From contig CAMPDV010001036.1 of the NCBI GenBank assembly GCA_946699065.1, forward strand, positions 62,001 through 126,000: a stretch of 64,000 bases of DNA, given 5' to 3'. Under the pieces are notes generated by a model that was not told the origin of the DNA, ran no database searches, and was given only the letters and a program-made list of their open reading frames with translations. The translations under genes were made by a program, and so were the position numbers. This DNA comes from Loxodes magnus. Taxonomy: Eukaryota; Ciliophora; Karyorelictea; Loxodida; Loxodidae. Positions 39,860 through 52,639 of the stretch are shown here, one piece after another (position 1 is the first letter of the stretch; every line of letters starts with the position of its first letter).

Positions 39860-41030
39860 AGTGATTGTAATGAAAAGTCTAGGAAGCAATGGAAGTTTGA
39901 CTTCTAGTAGGTTATAATTGAAATTTGCTTTATGAAGAAGACTGAGTTTAAATAGAAGAATAGGAAAGAAAGTTATCAACAATTTGGAAGCAGCAAGAAA
40001 GATTCCATAAGCAATAATACAATTAAATTAATTTAAAACAGCGATAATCTTATTAAAGGAGGAATTATGATAATCTATAACATTATTATTAAAAATTGTG
40101 ACTTAATTTTAAACTTTATTTATGTAAATAACTTTTATTGATTAGCACGATTAAGGAAGATATTTCCGATAACTTATTTAATGCAATTTATTTTTTTAGT
40201 ATATATAATTTAAAAAATGAATTTAACATAATTTTGACTACTTAAAAATAATGATCTGTTTAGATTGAGATATTTATTGACATATAATATTTATTTCTTG
40301 CAATATCTTTATTTATTAACAGATTAAACAATATTTAAGCATTTTATTAAAATATTTAAAATTTAATCACTTTTTGTATTAAGAAACTTATTTGAAAGTA
40401 GTAGCAGAACTTTTCCTATAATTTTTAGGTTAAGAATTTTTATATAAAAATAGCTAAAAATGTATTACGAGAGATTAAAACTTACAAAAAATTAAGATAT
40501 GTATAATTTAGAAAAAAGGCTTGTAAAATTTTAATTATAAATAGAAAATTTCTATTTTTAAATTAAACTATAATGAAATAAATAAAAAGTATCTTAATTA
40601 TTTTGTTATTTAATCAAATATTGAAGCTATTAGTACTAATAGGTATTACTATAAAGATAAAAGATTGCTACTTATTTTATAGAAAATATTAAAAATTAAT
40701 CAATTAGTCATTAAAAATCTTTAATTAAATCTTAAATATTTTCAGAATAAAAGACAGGTAAATAACTAAAATAAAAAATAAATGATAATATAAATAGTAC
40801 AATCAAAATAGGAAAATAAATAAAGAATCTAAAGATTTAAAAGAAAACAGTAATCTATTAATATATTGAGATAATTTAGACAAAATCAAATAATAGATTT
40901 ATATATATTTTTGAATTAATTGTTGTAATTTTAAAGAGCTAAATTAAGAACTACAAATTATACTTTATATTTTGAATATTTTTAAATTACTAAAAAGAAT
41001 AGCAAAAATAAAATTAAGTAAGAATTAAAA
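39860..41030. other. AT-rich spacer
   Basis: A small less AT-rich patch near 39870-40010 gives mixed frames. No gene supported. Confidence 0.4.
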
Positions 41031-41033
41031 GAA

Positions 41034-41375
41034 ATGCTAGCTTCTGAAATGAGCAGAAACTAAAAAGAGCTATTAAAATTATTTGACTTTATTGATTTCT
41101 TTAAGAGACATAAACATTTTCGAGTGTCTGGGAAGTTACGATAATAGAAATATAAGCGAATGTTTGTATTAGTGGAAAAATTAAGTTCAGTAAAATTTAA
41201 AATAATAATAGTAATCTAATTTAAAAAGTAATTTTAAATAACTAAAATGAAAAATAAACTTAAGAAAAATTAAAAAAATGGACTTTATAAATTACTACAA
41301 TAACAAATTAGAAGATAATAGTTTCCCAGAAACTTCAAAGAAATAAAAAGATTTAAAAGGCTTAAGTTACCATGA
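41034..41375 (+). CDS. Small basic protein, unrecognised
   Basis: A 113-codon frame from ATG 41034 to TGA 41373-41375 with no internal TGA. It reads MLASEMSRNQKELLKLFDFI, then DFFKRHKHFRVSGKLRQQKY, with a Lys/Gln-rich C-terminus. The frame is also open for several codons upstream. An overlapping frame (SLRDINIFECLGSYDNRN) is equally plausible locally. Confidence 0.33.
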
Positions 41376-41389
41376 GATTTATTTATATT

Positions 41390-42776
41390 TTAGAATAAAA
41401 ATAAAAAAATTTACAAGGAGTACTGATAAAAAAAGATTATTTAGTAAGATGTTTATATATAATCAGAACACACAAACGAATATTTTAACCAAAAATATAA
41501 AATAAAACTATTTATAAGTAAAAATATTTAATGCCTATGAATAAGAATATCTATTTGTAAATAATTAAGATTATTATTCAAAATTTAAAAAAATTGAATT
41601 TTAATAAAAAGAAAAAGAAAATTTAGTAGTATTAGTGATAAAATATCTCTTTGATTAAAAATAAATAAACATATTAATTTTAAAATTTTTTAAGTTTATT
41701 TACTTCATATTTTTATAAAATAATTGAAAACGTTTGAAATATTAAATTCTGTAAAAAATTACTAGTCTATTTAGTTAATATTATTTATATTAATAATGTT
41801 AAAAAGTTATAAAAATTAATTTAAAAATTATAAAATTAATCAAAACACTTTATAATGAATATAAAAATTAAAGATTACTGCAATTAAATTAATAAATAAT
41901 AAATACCGTTCTGCAATAATTAAAAATAATTTCAAAAATTAAACGCTAAATTTTTACTTTGCAAATTAATTTTCTAAATATTTAAATTTTATAATTTATT
42001 GTTTTTTATCTTTCATTTCTTTTTTAAAGTTTATTAAAGCTTAAATAATTTTAAATTAGTAATTCTGTTTTTTATTTAATTTTTATATTTACAAAAAAAC
42101 TATTTTAAAGCATTTTAATTTTACTATTTTTTTAGGACAAATTTTCTGATTTTCAGTTTTTTAATTTATAAAATCATAATTTTTGAAATTTTTGAAATTA
42201 TTTTCGAAATTTTTAAGTTTTTGTAATTTTAATATTTTTAACTTACGCTAGCTTAAATAAAATGAATATTGTTTTTTCATGAATCATTTTATATATTTAT
42301 ATTACTTTTTAAGAATGAAAAGATATATCTTAATTTATATAGTTATTTAATTTATATTTACTGATTTGAATTTATTTACATTAATACTTGAGATATATAA
42401 AAAATGAATAAATTCTAAATCTAAATGTTCCTTTTAAACTAAAAGTTAAAATATTAAATCTATTTAATTTATTAAGCAATGCTTATATTCCAATATAATT
42501 TTATTTTATATTTATCTAATTAAAATTTATTTAATAATAAGTTAATATTTTTTAATAAGTTATCTACAAAATGCAATATTTTCATTTTAAATTAAGTTAG
42601 TTTTTTGTTTCATTTTGATGTTTATATTTTTAAATAATGAAAAAGATAATTACGATTATAAATTTAAAAAGTAACAAATTTATAATTATAGCTAATATTT
42701 TAAAAATATAAATGATTTTTATTTCTTTAATAAAATATAAAAATAATAATTTTATTTTACAATTAATTTAGCATTA
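41390..42776. other. AT-rich spacer
   Basis: No supported gene. Confidence 0.45.
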
Positions 42777-43102
42777 AACTTAAATAGTTAAATAATAAAT
42801 TATCAATTTTAATTAGATATTAATTTGTATTTATTCCTATAAAATTCTTCGATACCTTTATTTCTGTATTTATTCTTTACTCTTTCTTTATAAGCATCAT
42901 GATTTTTATTTATATCTTATTTACTTTTCATGTGCTAATACTAAATTTTATTTAAGAAATAAAATTTTTTAAGGATATAACAATTAAATTTTTGATTTAT
43001 TTTTTAATGTTTTCTTTACATTAATCCTATTGAAGCATTTTTAGGTACAATTTAAAATTTTGAGTTCGTTCACAAAATATTTATAAATTAATTTAACATA
43101 AT
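42777..43102 (+). repeat. 326-bp direct repeat, copy 2
   Basis: Same limits as 13377-13702, with scattered substitutions. Here it is not joined to the 1.09-kb block. Confidence 0.85.
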
Positions 43103-43405
43103 TTCTTTTTCTGGTATATAGCTTAACTGTTTTTTTAATTTTTTTATTTAAATACTAAAGTATTAGATAAAACTTAATAAATTTAAAATATTTTAAAAAT
43201 ATAATTAGCATTTATTTTGGCTTTAAGTAAAAGATATAAAATTTACAGAATTAGCTATTTTTTTATCTCCAAATATAATATAAATTTTAAGAATTAGAAA
43301 TTAAAATTATGATATTAAGACTTCTTCTATTAAACATATAACTTCATTTATTTAAGTTTTAAAATTTCATATTGAGCTAAAGTGGGCCTTAGAATATCTT
43401 TATAT

Positions 43406-43615
43406 ATGGAAAAATTTAGAAAATAATTCTTCTGTTGCATTCGATCCAAGTTGGAGGAGTAGTTAACTCTCAATAATGTTAAAACTTACTACCGGAAGAA
43501 GTTGGATCTCTCAGAAGATAATTTAATTAGAACATAAGGAACATTTTTAAATCTCGGATTGTATTTGTGGACTGAAAATCACATAAAAATCCTAATAAAT
43601 TGTTTTTTAAGTTGA
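43406..43615 (+). CDS. Small protein, unrecognised (69 aa)
   Basis: ATG 43406 to TGA 43613-43615, in register, across a GC-richer island. Residues include CCIRSKLEEQLTLNNVKTYY and RKKLDLSEDNLIRTQGTF. No internal TGA and one TGG. It could be an exon of a longer gene. Confidence 0.4.
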
Positions 43616-43619
43616 ACTT

Positions 43620-44400
43620 AAACTTTTTGCTGACTTTAATTTTAAATTGGTAAAGTTTAAATTCCTTAATAATTTTAAAAATATTAAGTAGCATTACAAA
43701 GATAAGAAGTAAAAATTTACAAATGTAAAAGTTTACAAATTAAAACAATTTTAAAATCAAGAAACGAAAAAAGGAATAAAATTCTCTTAATTGAATAATA
43801 TTTAAAAAAACGTAAAGTTAAAAGAAAAGATAAAATTTTGAAAATTAAAAAATTAAAAAAGGTAAAAATATTATAATTGCAAGTAATTTAGTTTTAATTA
43901 CAATATATTGTTGAAAAAATCGACTTCATAAGTAAATATATTCTTTTATAAAGTTGTAAAAAATATATCTCAAAGATAGAAAATAAGTCTATTTGATGAA
44001 CATAAAAAATTTACTAACTTATTATAAGATATCGTAAATATGATTTTAAAAAGATTCAAAAGAAAAATATTTTAATTTAAAAAACAAAAAACATAAATTT
44101 TTTAAATAAAATTTATTTAATAAAAAAACCAAATCAATTCAAAGTAAAAAAACTCTAAAATAATCCATAATTTTTAATTTTAAATATCTCAAAACTAAGT
44201 GAAATATCTCTTTTCTTTCTTTTAATAATTTTTAAGATTCAAGATTAATTTCAGCTAAAAGTTTAGAAGTTTCTTAAAAAATTAAGAAAGTATTAACGAT
44301 TTTATAATTACAAATTCTTCATTTATCCTATATTTATTTTTATTAGAATATATTGTTTAAATAATTATAATTATTAATTTTTGCTACTAAAAATTAATTT
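43620..44400. other. AT-rich spacer
   Basis: No supported gene. Confidence 0.45.
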
Positions 44401-44419
44401 TAAAAGTATATCAACTAAT

Positions 44420-45064
44420 TTAGATTGCTCATTGAAATTTATTTCCTTGAAGAAAATAAAAAAAGTTAGCAAAAATTCAAAGACTTAAATTAACGAATCA
44501 ATTCTCTAACCTATGCTATACAACAAATATTAAATGAAAATAAATAATTAAAAACTGAAATTTATACTAAGGCTTCAATATCGCGAGTTAATTAAGAACT
44601 GAAAAAAGAGCAAAGAATAGAAAAAATTAATGAACTAAGCAGCTATGTATAACTCATTTCCCATCACTGTCCTAATAAAGATCCTATAGCAATTGAAGAA
44701 CATAATGCAAAAACTCTTTCAAAACAAATAAAGTTCTAAAAATTTCAAAACGTCAAAAAATGTCTAAAAATAGATTGTGACTCAAAGCTTGTAGAACAAG
44801 ACGTTTATACTGTTAGAATATTGGGCATATTTTTAGAAGAAGCAATAATTAAATACCTAAAAGATATGAAATAATATAACTAAAACATATTGCTCTCCAG
44901 AAGGAAAGATCTAAAAGAAAAATATACACAGTGGAGATTAATTACTATTAGATAGTAAATGCTAAAAAAAGAAAAAAAATGTTTGTGCTAAAATGAGATT
45001 GAGGCAAGATGTCTGTGATAAGAATGCTAAAATCGTGCAAGCTGTTACGCAACAGAAGAAGTGA
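44420..45064 (+). pseudogene. Gag/ORF1-like retroelement protein, copy E
   Basis: The coiled coil (LNQRINSLTYAIQQILNENK) aligns with copies A and B, then NKDPIAIEEHNAKTLSKQ matches NNDPLIIEQQDSQIFSNQ of B. Knuckle remnants include KCLKIDCDSK and LYCQNIGHIFRRS. YCSPEGKIQKKN matches the STPEG motif of copy C. In the C-terminal region the WDW motif is TGA-GAT-TGA (44994-45002). At least two frameshifts are needed. The end is uncertain, because no clean CACGTTAA tail follows. Confidence 0.48.
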
Positions 45065-45129
45065 ACTCTAAAGAAAACTGCAATTATTCTATGATTGCAT
45101 GAAACAATCCTATCATCTCATAAAACAAC

Positions 45130-46640
45130 TTATAAACATATCAGTGCTAAACCTAATAATAGAAATATCACTTTAATTATCTTAACCAAAATTATTTTTA
45201 TTTAAATTTTTATTATTTTCTTTGACAATTTATAACTTTTATATTGATAGATATACACCTTAACTAATTAATATTTAAAATTATATTAATTCGATCTAAT
45301 TATTAGAATTTCATTCTCGCTATTTTAAACTTTATTATTTTCACATGCAGATATTAAATTTAAATAAGATATACACTTTTATTAATTTTAACTCAAAAAT
45401 ATTTTTTTAGTTAAATATAAAATTATTATATAAGTTTTTATCAAATTGGCTATAAATTATTTATTATCTTACTTACTTTTTGTTTTTATTAATTATTTAT
45501 TCTACTAATTTGTAATTTTATATTAATATTATAAAAATTTGAAACATCTTTAAGTATGATTTTTTTCAATAAAGCAACTTTATATTTCTAGATAGTAATA
45601 TTTATAGATTTTTCTAATTTTTATGCGAAATCATCTAGTAATTTAAAAAGTTTCAAAATCATTAAAAATAGTGAAAGCACTTGAACATTTCAAACAATGT
45701 ATAAAAATTAAATGTATTTGCATAGCTTATCTTATAATTTAAAGATTCTTAACGAACATTAAATATAAATTTTATTAGAAGAAATATTGATTTTTACTTC
45801 TTTTTGATACTTTACATTAAAAGAAGATGAAAATACTTCTTAAATGTTGTGAAAATAAAAATAAATTATTAAAATTTAAATTACTTTTAAACTTAAACTT
45901 ATTTCCAAACTTTATAATTTTCAATTAAAATACTTTGATTTAAATATTCATTTATATTTAAAATTTCTTTTAGATATTTTAGAAAATTTTCAGTAATTTA
46001 TTTAGTGTAGTTTAGAGTTATTCATTTCTAACTACTTTTTTAAATAGCAAAAATATAGATCTAAGAATCAATTTTTTGCTAAATCTTAATTTTTTCTAAA
46101 ATTTCTTTGATATTATAGAGTATTCTATGCTTTCTTTGCTTAAGTGCTCTTAAAGATAGTTAAATATAATAAATTAAAGGAAGTAACATTAATTTATTGA
46201 ATTTTTACAGAAAAATAGTTAAAAGATTAAAATATTTTATTATTATTGATATATTCTTATAATTTTAATATTTATAATGTAATATCTTATAATCTTTAAA
46301 ATATAAGTTATCATCATTAGAATATTATCTTTATAACCTTTATTTTCTAATAGGAATTAATAAGATAAAGAAAAATTTAAATAAGTTATTGATGATATTT
46401 AAAAAATTAAATAATCAATAATTACTTTATAAAGATGCAACATTCTTAATGAGATATAAAACAAAATGCTAAATAATAATAAATAAGCGTTGCAATTAAT
46501 CTCTTAAAATATATTAAATATTTATTTATTTCTTAATTTAATATTATATATAAAAAGGATTATTATTTTTATTTAATGTTATCAAATTAATTATTTTCAT
46601 TATTACTGTTATCTTTTTAAACCTTATTACTCTATATAAT
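45130..46640. other. AT-rich spacer
   Basis: No supported gene. Confidence 0.45.
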
Positions 46641-46650
46641 TCAAAATATG

Positions 46651-46860
46651 GATGGTGAGTCTTAAGCTAGTCTCTAGCTTGAGACTCGATATCAGAAAAG
46701 CGAGTCTTATTCTGTAGTCCACGCCTCAGAATAGAGAGAAGAAGTTTTCACATTTGTGAATTAAAACAAGGAGAAAAGAGTATCAAGACTATTTTATTAA
46801 AACATTAATCCGTGGATAGTCTATAATGGCAGACCCACGTTAATTAATTAATTTTTTATT
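46651..46860 (+). repeat. Structured GC-richer island with CACGTTAA(TTAA)n end; SINE-like
   Basis: A 14-bp stem with a 3-nt loop (GAGTCTTAAGCTAG at 46657-46670 against 46674-46687, one G-T pair) is followed by a 7-bp stem (TATTCTG 46708 / CAGAATA 46727). The loop GTCCACG of the latter could pair with CGTGGAT at 46811. The unit ends CACGTTAA (46836-46843) followed by TTAATTAATTAATT. It has no reading frame. A shared 3' end with the coding copies is how SINEs borrow LINE machinery, so a non-coding passenger is the best guess. Confidence 0.45.
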
Positions 46861-47539
46861 TATAACGTAAAATTTCCACGAAAAAATAATATAATGCAAT
46901 TGTTGTTTAATTATAACTAGAAATATTTAAAAACTGTTATTATAATTATCAACATTTTAAATTTTAGATTTATATATTTTATTGTTTTAAATATTTTATC
47001 TTATATTTAACAAAAGTAATAAATTAGTATTTTTAATGGTAAATAGAAAATTATTTATTAAAGCTTTATGAAATTTAATTTATAGCATAATATTATTAAT
47101 AATATTCAAATATATGCTTTTTTAAATTACTTAACTTTCTAAATAAGTACTATTATTACAAAGATTATGCAGTAGCATAAATTTTATAAAATTAAATCCA
47201 ATAGAAAACAGTTTAAATATAAACATTATATTTTATTAAATACAACTAATTATAAATTAGAAAACAGATTTATGATCTTTAATAAATTTAAAAATGAAAA
47301 ATATAAATTATTTAGGCTAATATCAACAAAATTTATCATATTAAAGTAACTTTTTTTGTATCTCTCATATGAATGCAGATAAGAAATCTATTATTTATAA
47401 TTTTTTATGTTTAATTTTTTAAGTTTTAAAATTATGTAATTTTTAATTCTAATTTTATAAAATTAATTTGTAATTGATTAAAAAAATTTAGAAAATCTCT
47501 CTTTTCTAACAGTAAATTTATTTATTTTAACATATAATT

Positions 47540-47905
47540 AAAAGAAAGACAGGAGTAAAATTTTGAACTGTTAATTATACCTCCGATCCTTAGGAAGAAT
47601 CTTAATTAGATCTAATATCTTGAAGGAAACGCATCTGGAAATTATTAAGTTTTAAAAGGAGCTTGAAATCTATGATTATAGATTATGCATTCAATACACA
47701 TGGTGGTCTCTGTTTGCAGAAATGATCAGCAGAATATTCCCGTTATATCAGTAAAAAGGTTGTTAAGTGTATTACTCAAGGCGAAAGTTAGACTGTCCTT
47801 AATCTCTAAAAGTTAATAATAAATTAATTTAAATAAAATATTAAAAACTATGAAAAATTAGTTGGATAACTTAAATTGCTTCGTCTGATTAATTGCTCTA
47901 ATTTT
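47540..47905 (+). CDS. Unrecognised coding-like segment
   Basis: A plus-strand frame over a GC-richer patch reads LYLRSLGRILIRSNILKETH, then FQKELEIYDYRLCIQYTWW, SLFAEMISRIFPLYQQKGCQ and YYSRRKLDCPQSLKV. The double Trp is TGG-TGG. Neither end is defined; the frame continues as AT-rich translation. It may be an exon. Confidence 0.38.
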
Positions 47906-47909
47906 TTAA

Positions 47910-48880
47910 AATTTTGCTTATTTATTTGTAATAGGTTAAGTTATTGCTTTTAAAAATTATTTAACTCCTTCTAATGAAATTTCATATTTAATTTTATAAA
48001 TCGCTATTTCAAATTTTGAAAAAGTGAAAAGTATATATTAATTTTCTTTTGTAACTATTATTAGAAATTTCCTATCAAAAATATATAAAATTTTAATTTT
48101 AGGAATTTTCTTTTCAATTACTTCTTCTTTTTATTTTTTCAGCAATAGTTTTATATTTGTATATTTTTATAGTTTTCAAATTGTTATAAACATATTTATC
48201 TTGATTCAGTTAACTTTATAAAAAATATTATTTTGGTTCTATCACATCTAGGATTGATAATTATTAAAGTCTACATTATTTATTTTTTAATCTTTTATGA
48301 TTTGCTTTTTTTAAGAAAGTATATTAACGACTAACTAACTATCAATAATTTAATATGAATTACTACAGTAATTATTTTTATGTAATTCTTATAAAATGTA
48401 CTAAATTTATTTTAAGTAGCTTATTTAAAGTCTATTTGTATATAAAAAAGTATTTTTGTTAATCTAAATTTTATTACAAAACTATTCATTTCATTTATTT
48501 TTCTAAATTTTATTATAAGAAGTAATAAATCCTTTATATTAAAAAAACATTTTTACTATTTTAATTATTATTTATTTTGCTTTATAAACACAAAACCTTT
48601 CTTCTTACCTAAGAAAAAATTGTAGCTAGTTTTTATTTCAAATTATTAAAATTAGAGTATTAAAAATTATAGTTATTATTGTTAGATTTTTATAATATAA
48701 AGAAGCTATTTTATAATGTTGTTTATTATTAGAAAAATTTACTATTTTCTTAAATTTATAATTTTAAAATTTTAAAATTTCTATATTCATGCTTAGAGAT
48801 ATATTAATTAGTATAATAGTAAAGGAAATATTTTGCTCATTTAGTTTTTTAATTAATTAATGAAATTTAACCTCTCATTT
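47910..48880. other. AT-rich spacer
   Basis: No supported gene. Confidence 0.45.
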
Positions 48881-48889
48881 TATGCTAAA

Positions 48890-49420
48890 AAGCTGAGAGA
48901 GATCTATCTAAATTATTGTTAAAGGCAAAGTTCCTCTTAGCGTTGCCAGTTTCTTGAATATCTTTTCCCTGTAGAATCAACCATTAGAGTAATATATTTT
49001 GCTTAGTCTCTCGCATAATTCTCTTGATTTTTTTGCTTTAAAATTTTTGAACTCTAAACTCCGTCTTATTAGGTGATTCGTCTACTTACAGTAATAACAT
49101 CTTTTGAGAACTCGTTTTTGTCTTGATTGTTGTTCTTTAGGTTTTTTTACAATAAGGAAAGGAGAGTATTGGGATAAGTTCAACTTCCATCTTGTTCAGA
49201 GGAATCTAAGGTTGAAGTTGAAGTTGGAAATTAACTGTCACTCCAGGAAACTCCACTTAGGATCCTTTCAGCTTGGTGATCTCTCCCTTTAGATAGTAGA
49301 TATGTGATTTTTGAGGTATATATACTTTATTAAAAAGTCCCATCAGAAAATTACCCTAGAAGACAATAAAATGTTCTAGTAAGCCTATATTAAATACTGT
49401 TAAGTACTCGACTTTTATAT
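48890..49420 (-). pseudogene. Gag/ORF1-like retroelement protein, copy G
   Basis: Minus strand. A knuckle-type segment KRCYYCKQTNHLIRRS (about 49085-49130) matches KRCYICNST-HLWRKC of copy H, with the last Cys replaced by Ser. Upstream, IPLNKMEVELIPILSFPY parallels IPMEIEKQEKIFP of H. A one-base shift at a run of seven A separates the two, so the copy is decayed. No tail was identified. Confidence 0.43.
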
Positions 49421-49429
49421 TGCTCAACT

Positions 49430-52400
49430 ATTTCGACACAATATTATCTTAAATACAAATAAACAAAAAATGCCAAACATATAAAGATTCAAGATAGTCA
49501 ATTTTGAATGACGATATCGAATTCTTAGAAGTAAAAACATTTTAGAAGGAATTTTAAGCTTAAAATGTTAAAATAAAAATAAATATTAAAAAAATTAGGC
49601 TCAGTTTTTTGATCCTATGTAACAAATTTTTCTAGCATTTTTGGCTCCATATAGTTTTTTAATTGTACTTTTTGATGCTAAATTATTCAATAATATTTCT
49701 AAAGAATTTTTGTTCTAATTTTTTTCAGATTTATGGTATAATTCTTAATAATTATAACTGATAGTTTTAGGCATATTATAAAACTTTATCTTTATTTTAC
49801 AGGATTGTATAAAATTCTGATCTAAGCCCTGGATTTCTCAGTTTTTTATTATTATTAAGATATCTAAGAAAGTAAATTTCAAATATTTTTTTAATTTAAT
49901 TCAGCAAAAATTAAATTAACTAATTTTCTTTTGTTTAAGTTTTTCTATTAAAAGTCAATATTGTTTTTTTATACTTTTTTTCATTAATATTAAATAAGTA
50001 TTAATATAAATTTTTACATCAAAAATATAACTAAATTTATAAAGCATTTTCTTTATTAGTTATCTTTTATAGTCTAATACTTCTTAATATAATTAGTATA
50101 CTTATCAAATATTTATAACAATTTAAAATAAAATTTATTTGTTTTAATAGTCAAAAATCAATTTTTTATCAATTTTTTATCTATTTTCTATAATTTTCTT
50201 ATTTTTATGATGATTAAAAAAAAATAAAAATTTTTCAACACTCTTTTTATTTCCATTTTGATATCTATTTGGATATAAACTATTTTTCAAAATTTAATTT
50301 TCATTTATTTTAATTCAAGCAATTATAATATTTTAATATATATTTCTTAAGAAAAAGTAATTTAAAAAAATAAATAAATATTGAAGCAGCAATTAATACT
50401 TTTGCTAATAAAAAAGGTTATACATTTTTAATGTAATTTTTATGTTACAATCTTTTATTTTCAGGACCCTTAAAATTATATTGATTTTTTAAAGTTAAAT
50501 TTACATCTAATTGAAATTAACTTTTATTAAGCGTTTTAATATTTTATTATTTTCGTTATTCATATTTTTCTAATCAGTTATAGGTATTAAATTTTTAATT
50601 TAAATAATGCTTATTTAATTCTTATCAATCTTTACTTCTTAGAGTTAATTAATTTACCAGCAATTTTAACTAAAATTTTGATTAGTTAAAAAAAGTTTAT
50701 TTAAAAGAGATTCCTTCAAAAATATATTAGTCTATATAAAATTATATAACTTTTTGCTTTCAAATAACTTTTCTCATCTATTTTACTTTTCATTTAGCTT
50801 ATTATATATACATATATTACTACAGACTAATTTGAAAATTTAGTTTATAATAATTATAAATCTTTAAATATAAACTTTTTGAAATATAGTTTAATTTTAC
50901 TATTTTTAATAGTCTTAGACATATTCTTAAAATTATATAAAGAAATTTATTTACTTAATAGCAGTTTGTAAAAACCATATTTGATATATAATTTTTAGCT
51001 ATTTTATTATTTATATACTTTTATTTCTGATATTTTTTCATTGGTCAGCATGAAAATTATTATATTTGAAAAACTTGTCTTATTTCTTTTTTGAATTACT
51101 CTAAAACAAATGAATCTTAGAAATAAATTATAAAGAAAATTTTAGAATCTAGAATAAAATCAGATTTTAAAAATACAAATACAAGGAATAGATTTAGTTC
51201 TTTTTCTCTTTCGATTGCATTTAAAATTTAAAAATATCATTTCTAAAGTTTTAAATGGAAAGCTCTTTTCAATAGTGCTTCTAAAAATTTTATTATTAGA
51301 AGTAAAAAAATGTATTTATTAAGTGAAACTACAGTAAAAAGAGTAGCAATAATTTAAATAATAAAGCATTATTATATATTTTAAATGTATTATGTTGCTT
51401 TATTCTTTTTTTATAATTATATTGCTTTTAGTAGAAATAAACTTTCTATGCTTGATTTTATAATAATTAAATTTTACTACATCTTCTATTTAATACTATA
51501 GCAAAGTAATTTCAACATTAATATATATGATAATTCTATTTTAAAATGATGTGTTTATAATTTCTAAAACTTTTGAACTTTTAAATTTTATTAACTAATA
51601 AATGTAAAATTATGATAATTACATAAATTTTTTAATTAGAACAGAAAGACTTTTAGTAGAAATTATATAAAAAATGAATTAAAAAAATAAAAATTTTATT
51701 TTAATTTAGTAAATTCAGTAAAGCAGTTAAAAACAAGAAGATTATATATTTTCAAATTATAGTCTTAATATAATATTTACTTCTATTATTTAAATAAAAG
51801 TTGCGAATAACTAAAAAGAATGCAGTTCGAAATTTAGATATAAAACAATTATTTAAACTATATGAAAAAATAAATATTAATGCTTATGTCAAGTAGAGCG
51901 AATTTACGTTAAACTTTTTAATATCTTAGTTAAGAAATAGTTTTAATCTATTATCTAATATAATTATTAGATATGTATGTTTTAATAAACTTTTAAATTA
52001 TTTTACATTCATTTTATTTATAAATACTCCATCTTACAACTTATATTTATCTATATTTACTATTGTAAATATAAATTGGTATAGTTTTCATCTTTTACAT
52101 AGTATTTGAAATGTATCAATTATTAAAATTTTATATTTTAAAGATAAAAATTATAATTTAAAATACTAAAAAATGATGGAAAAAGCCGTATTTATATTAC
52201 TAGTATTATTAATTTTATAAATTGAGTAAAGATTTTAACATAAATAGTTCAAAAAATAATAATAAAATAGAAAATTTTAAGGTAATAAATATATACTCAA
52301 TTTTAGTGATTAAGTGTTTTTTCAAATTTCTTATGGTAAAAAGAGAAGAAAAAATTACATATTTTTTGACTAGAAATTGCAGAATCTGTAAATATATTAA

Positions 52401-52630
52401 AAAAATATTAAAGAGCAAAGTTTTGAACTTGTTCTAATAGAAGAAAAATGTAAAATGCTATTTGAGTATTAATTATTTAAAATAACTTTTTCCAAAAGAT
52501 TTTTATATAATTATGCAAGAAATTCTTAGCAAAATAAATTATTTGCAAATAAAAAAGTAGATACAATTTTAAAATGCAATTAAATAAAAATGAACGAGTT
52601 TATTATGAAAATATTTCATTTATTACTGAT
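49430..52630. other. AT-rich spacer
   Basis: About 3.2 kb with no supported gene. An AT-rich frame with almost no TGA on the minus strand at 52215-52640 continues the gene to its right but looks compositional rather than coding. Confidence 0.42.
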
Positions 52631-52639
52631 TAATTATAA

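Noticed and set aside
52215-52437. Overlapping 67-71-aa frames on both strands
   Set aside because: AT-rich compositional frames with hydrophobic Leu/Phe/Ile runs and no protein-like character.
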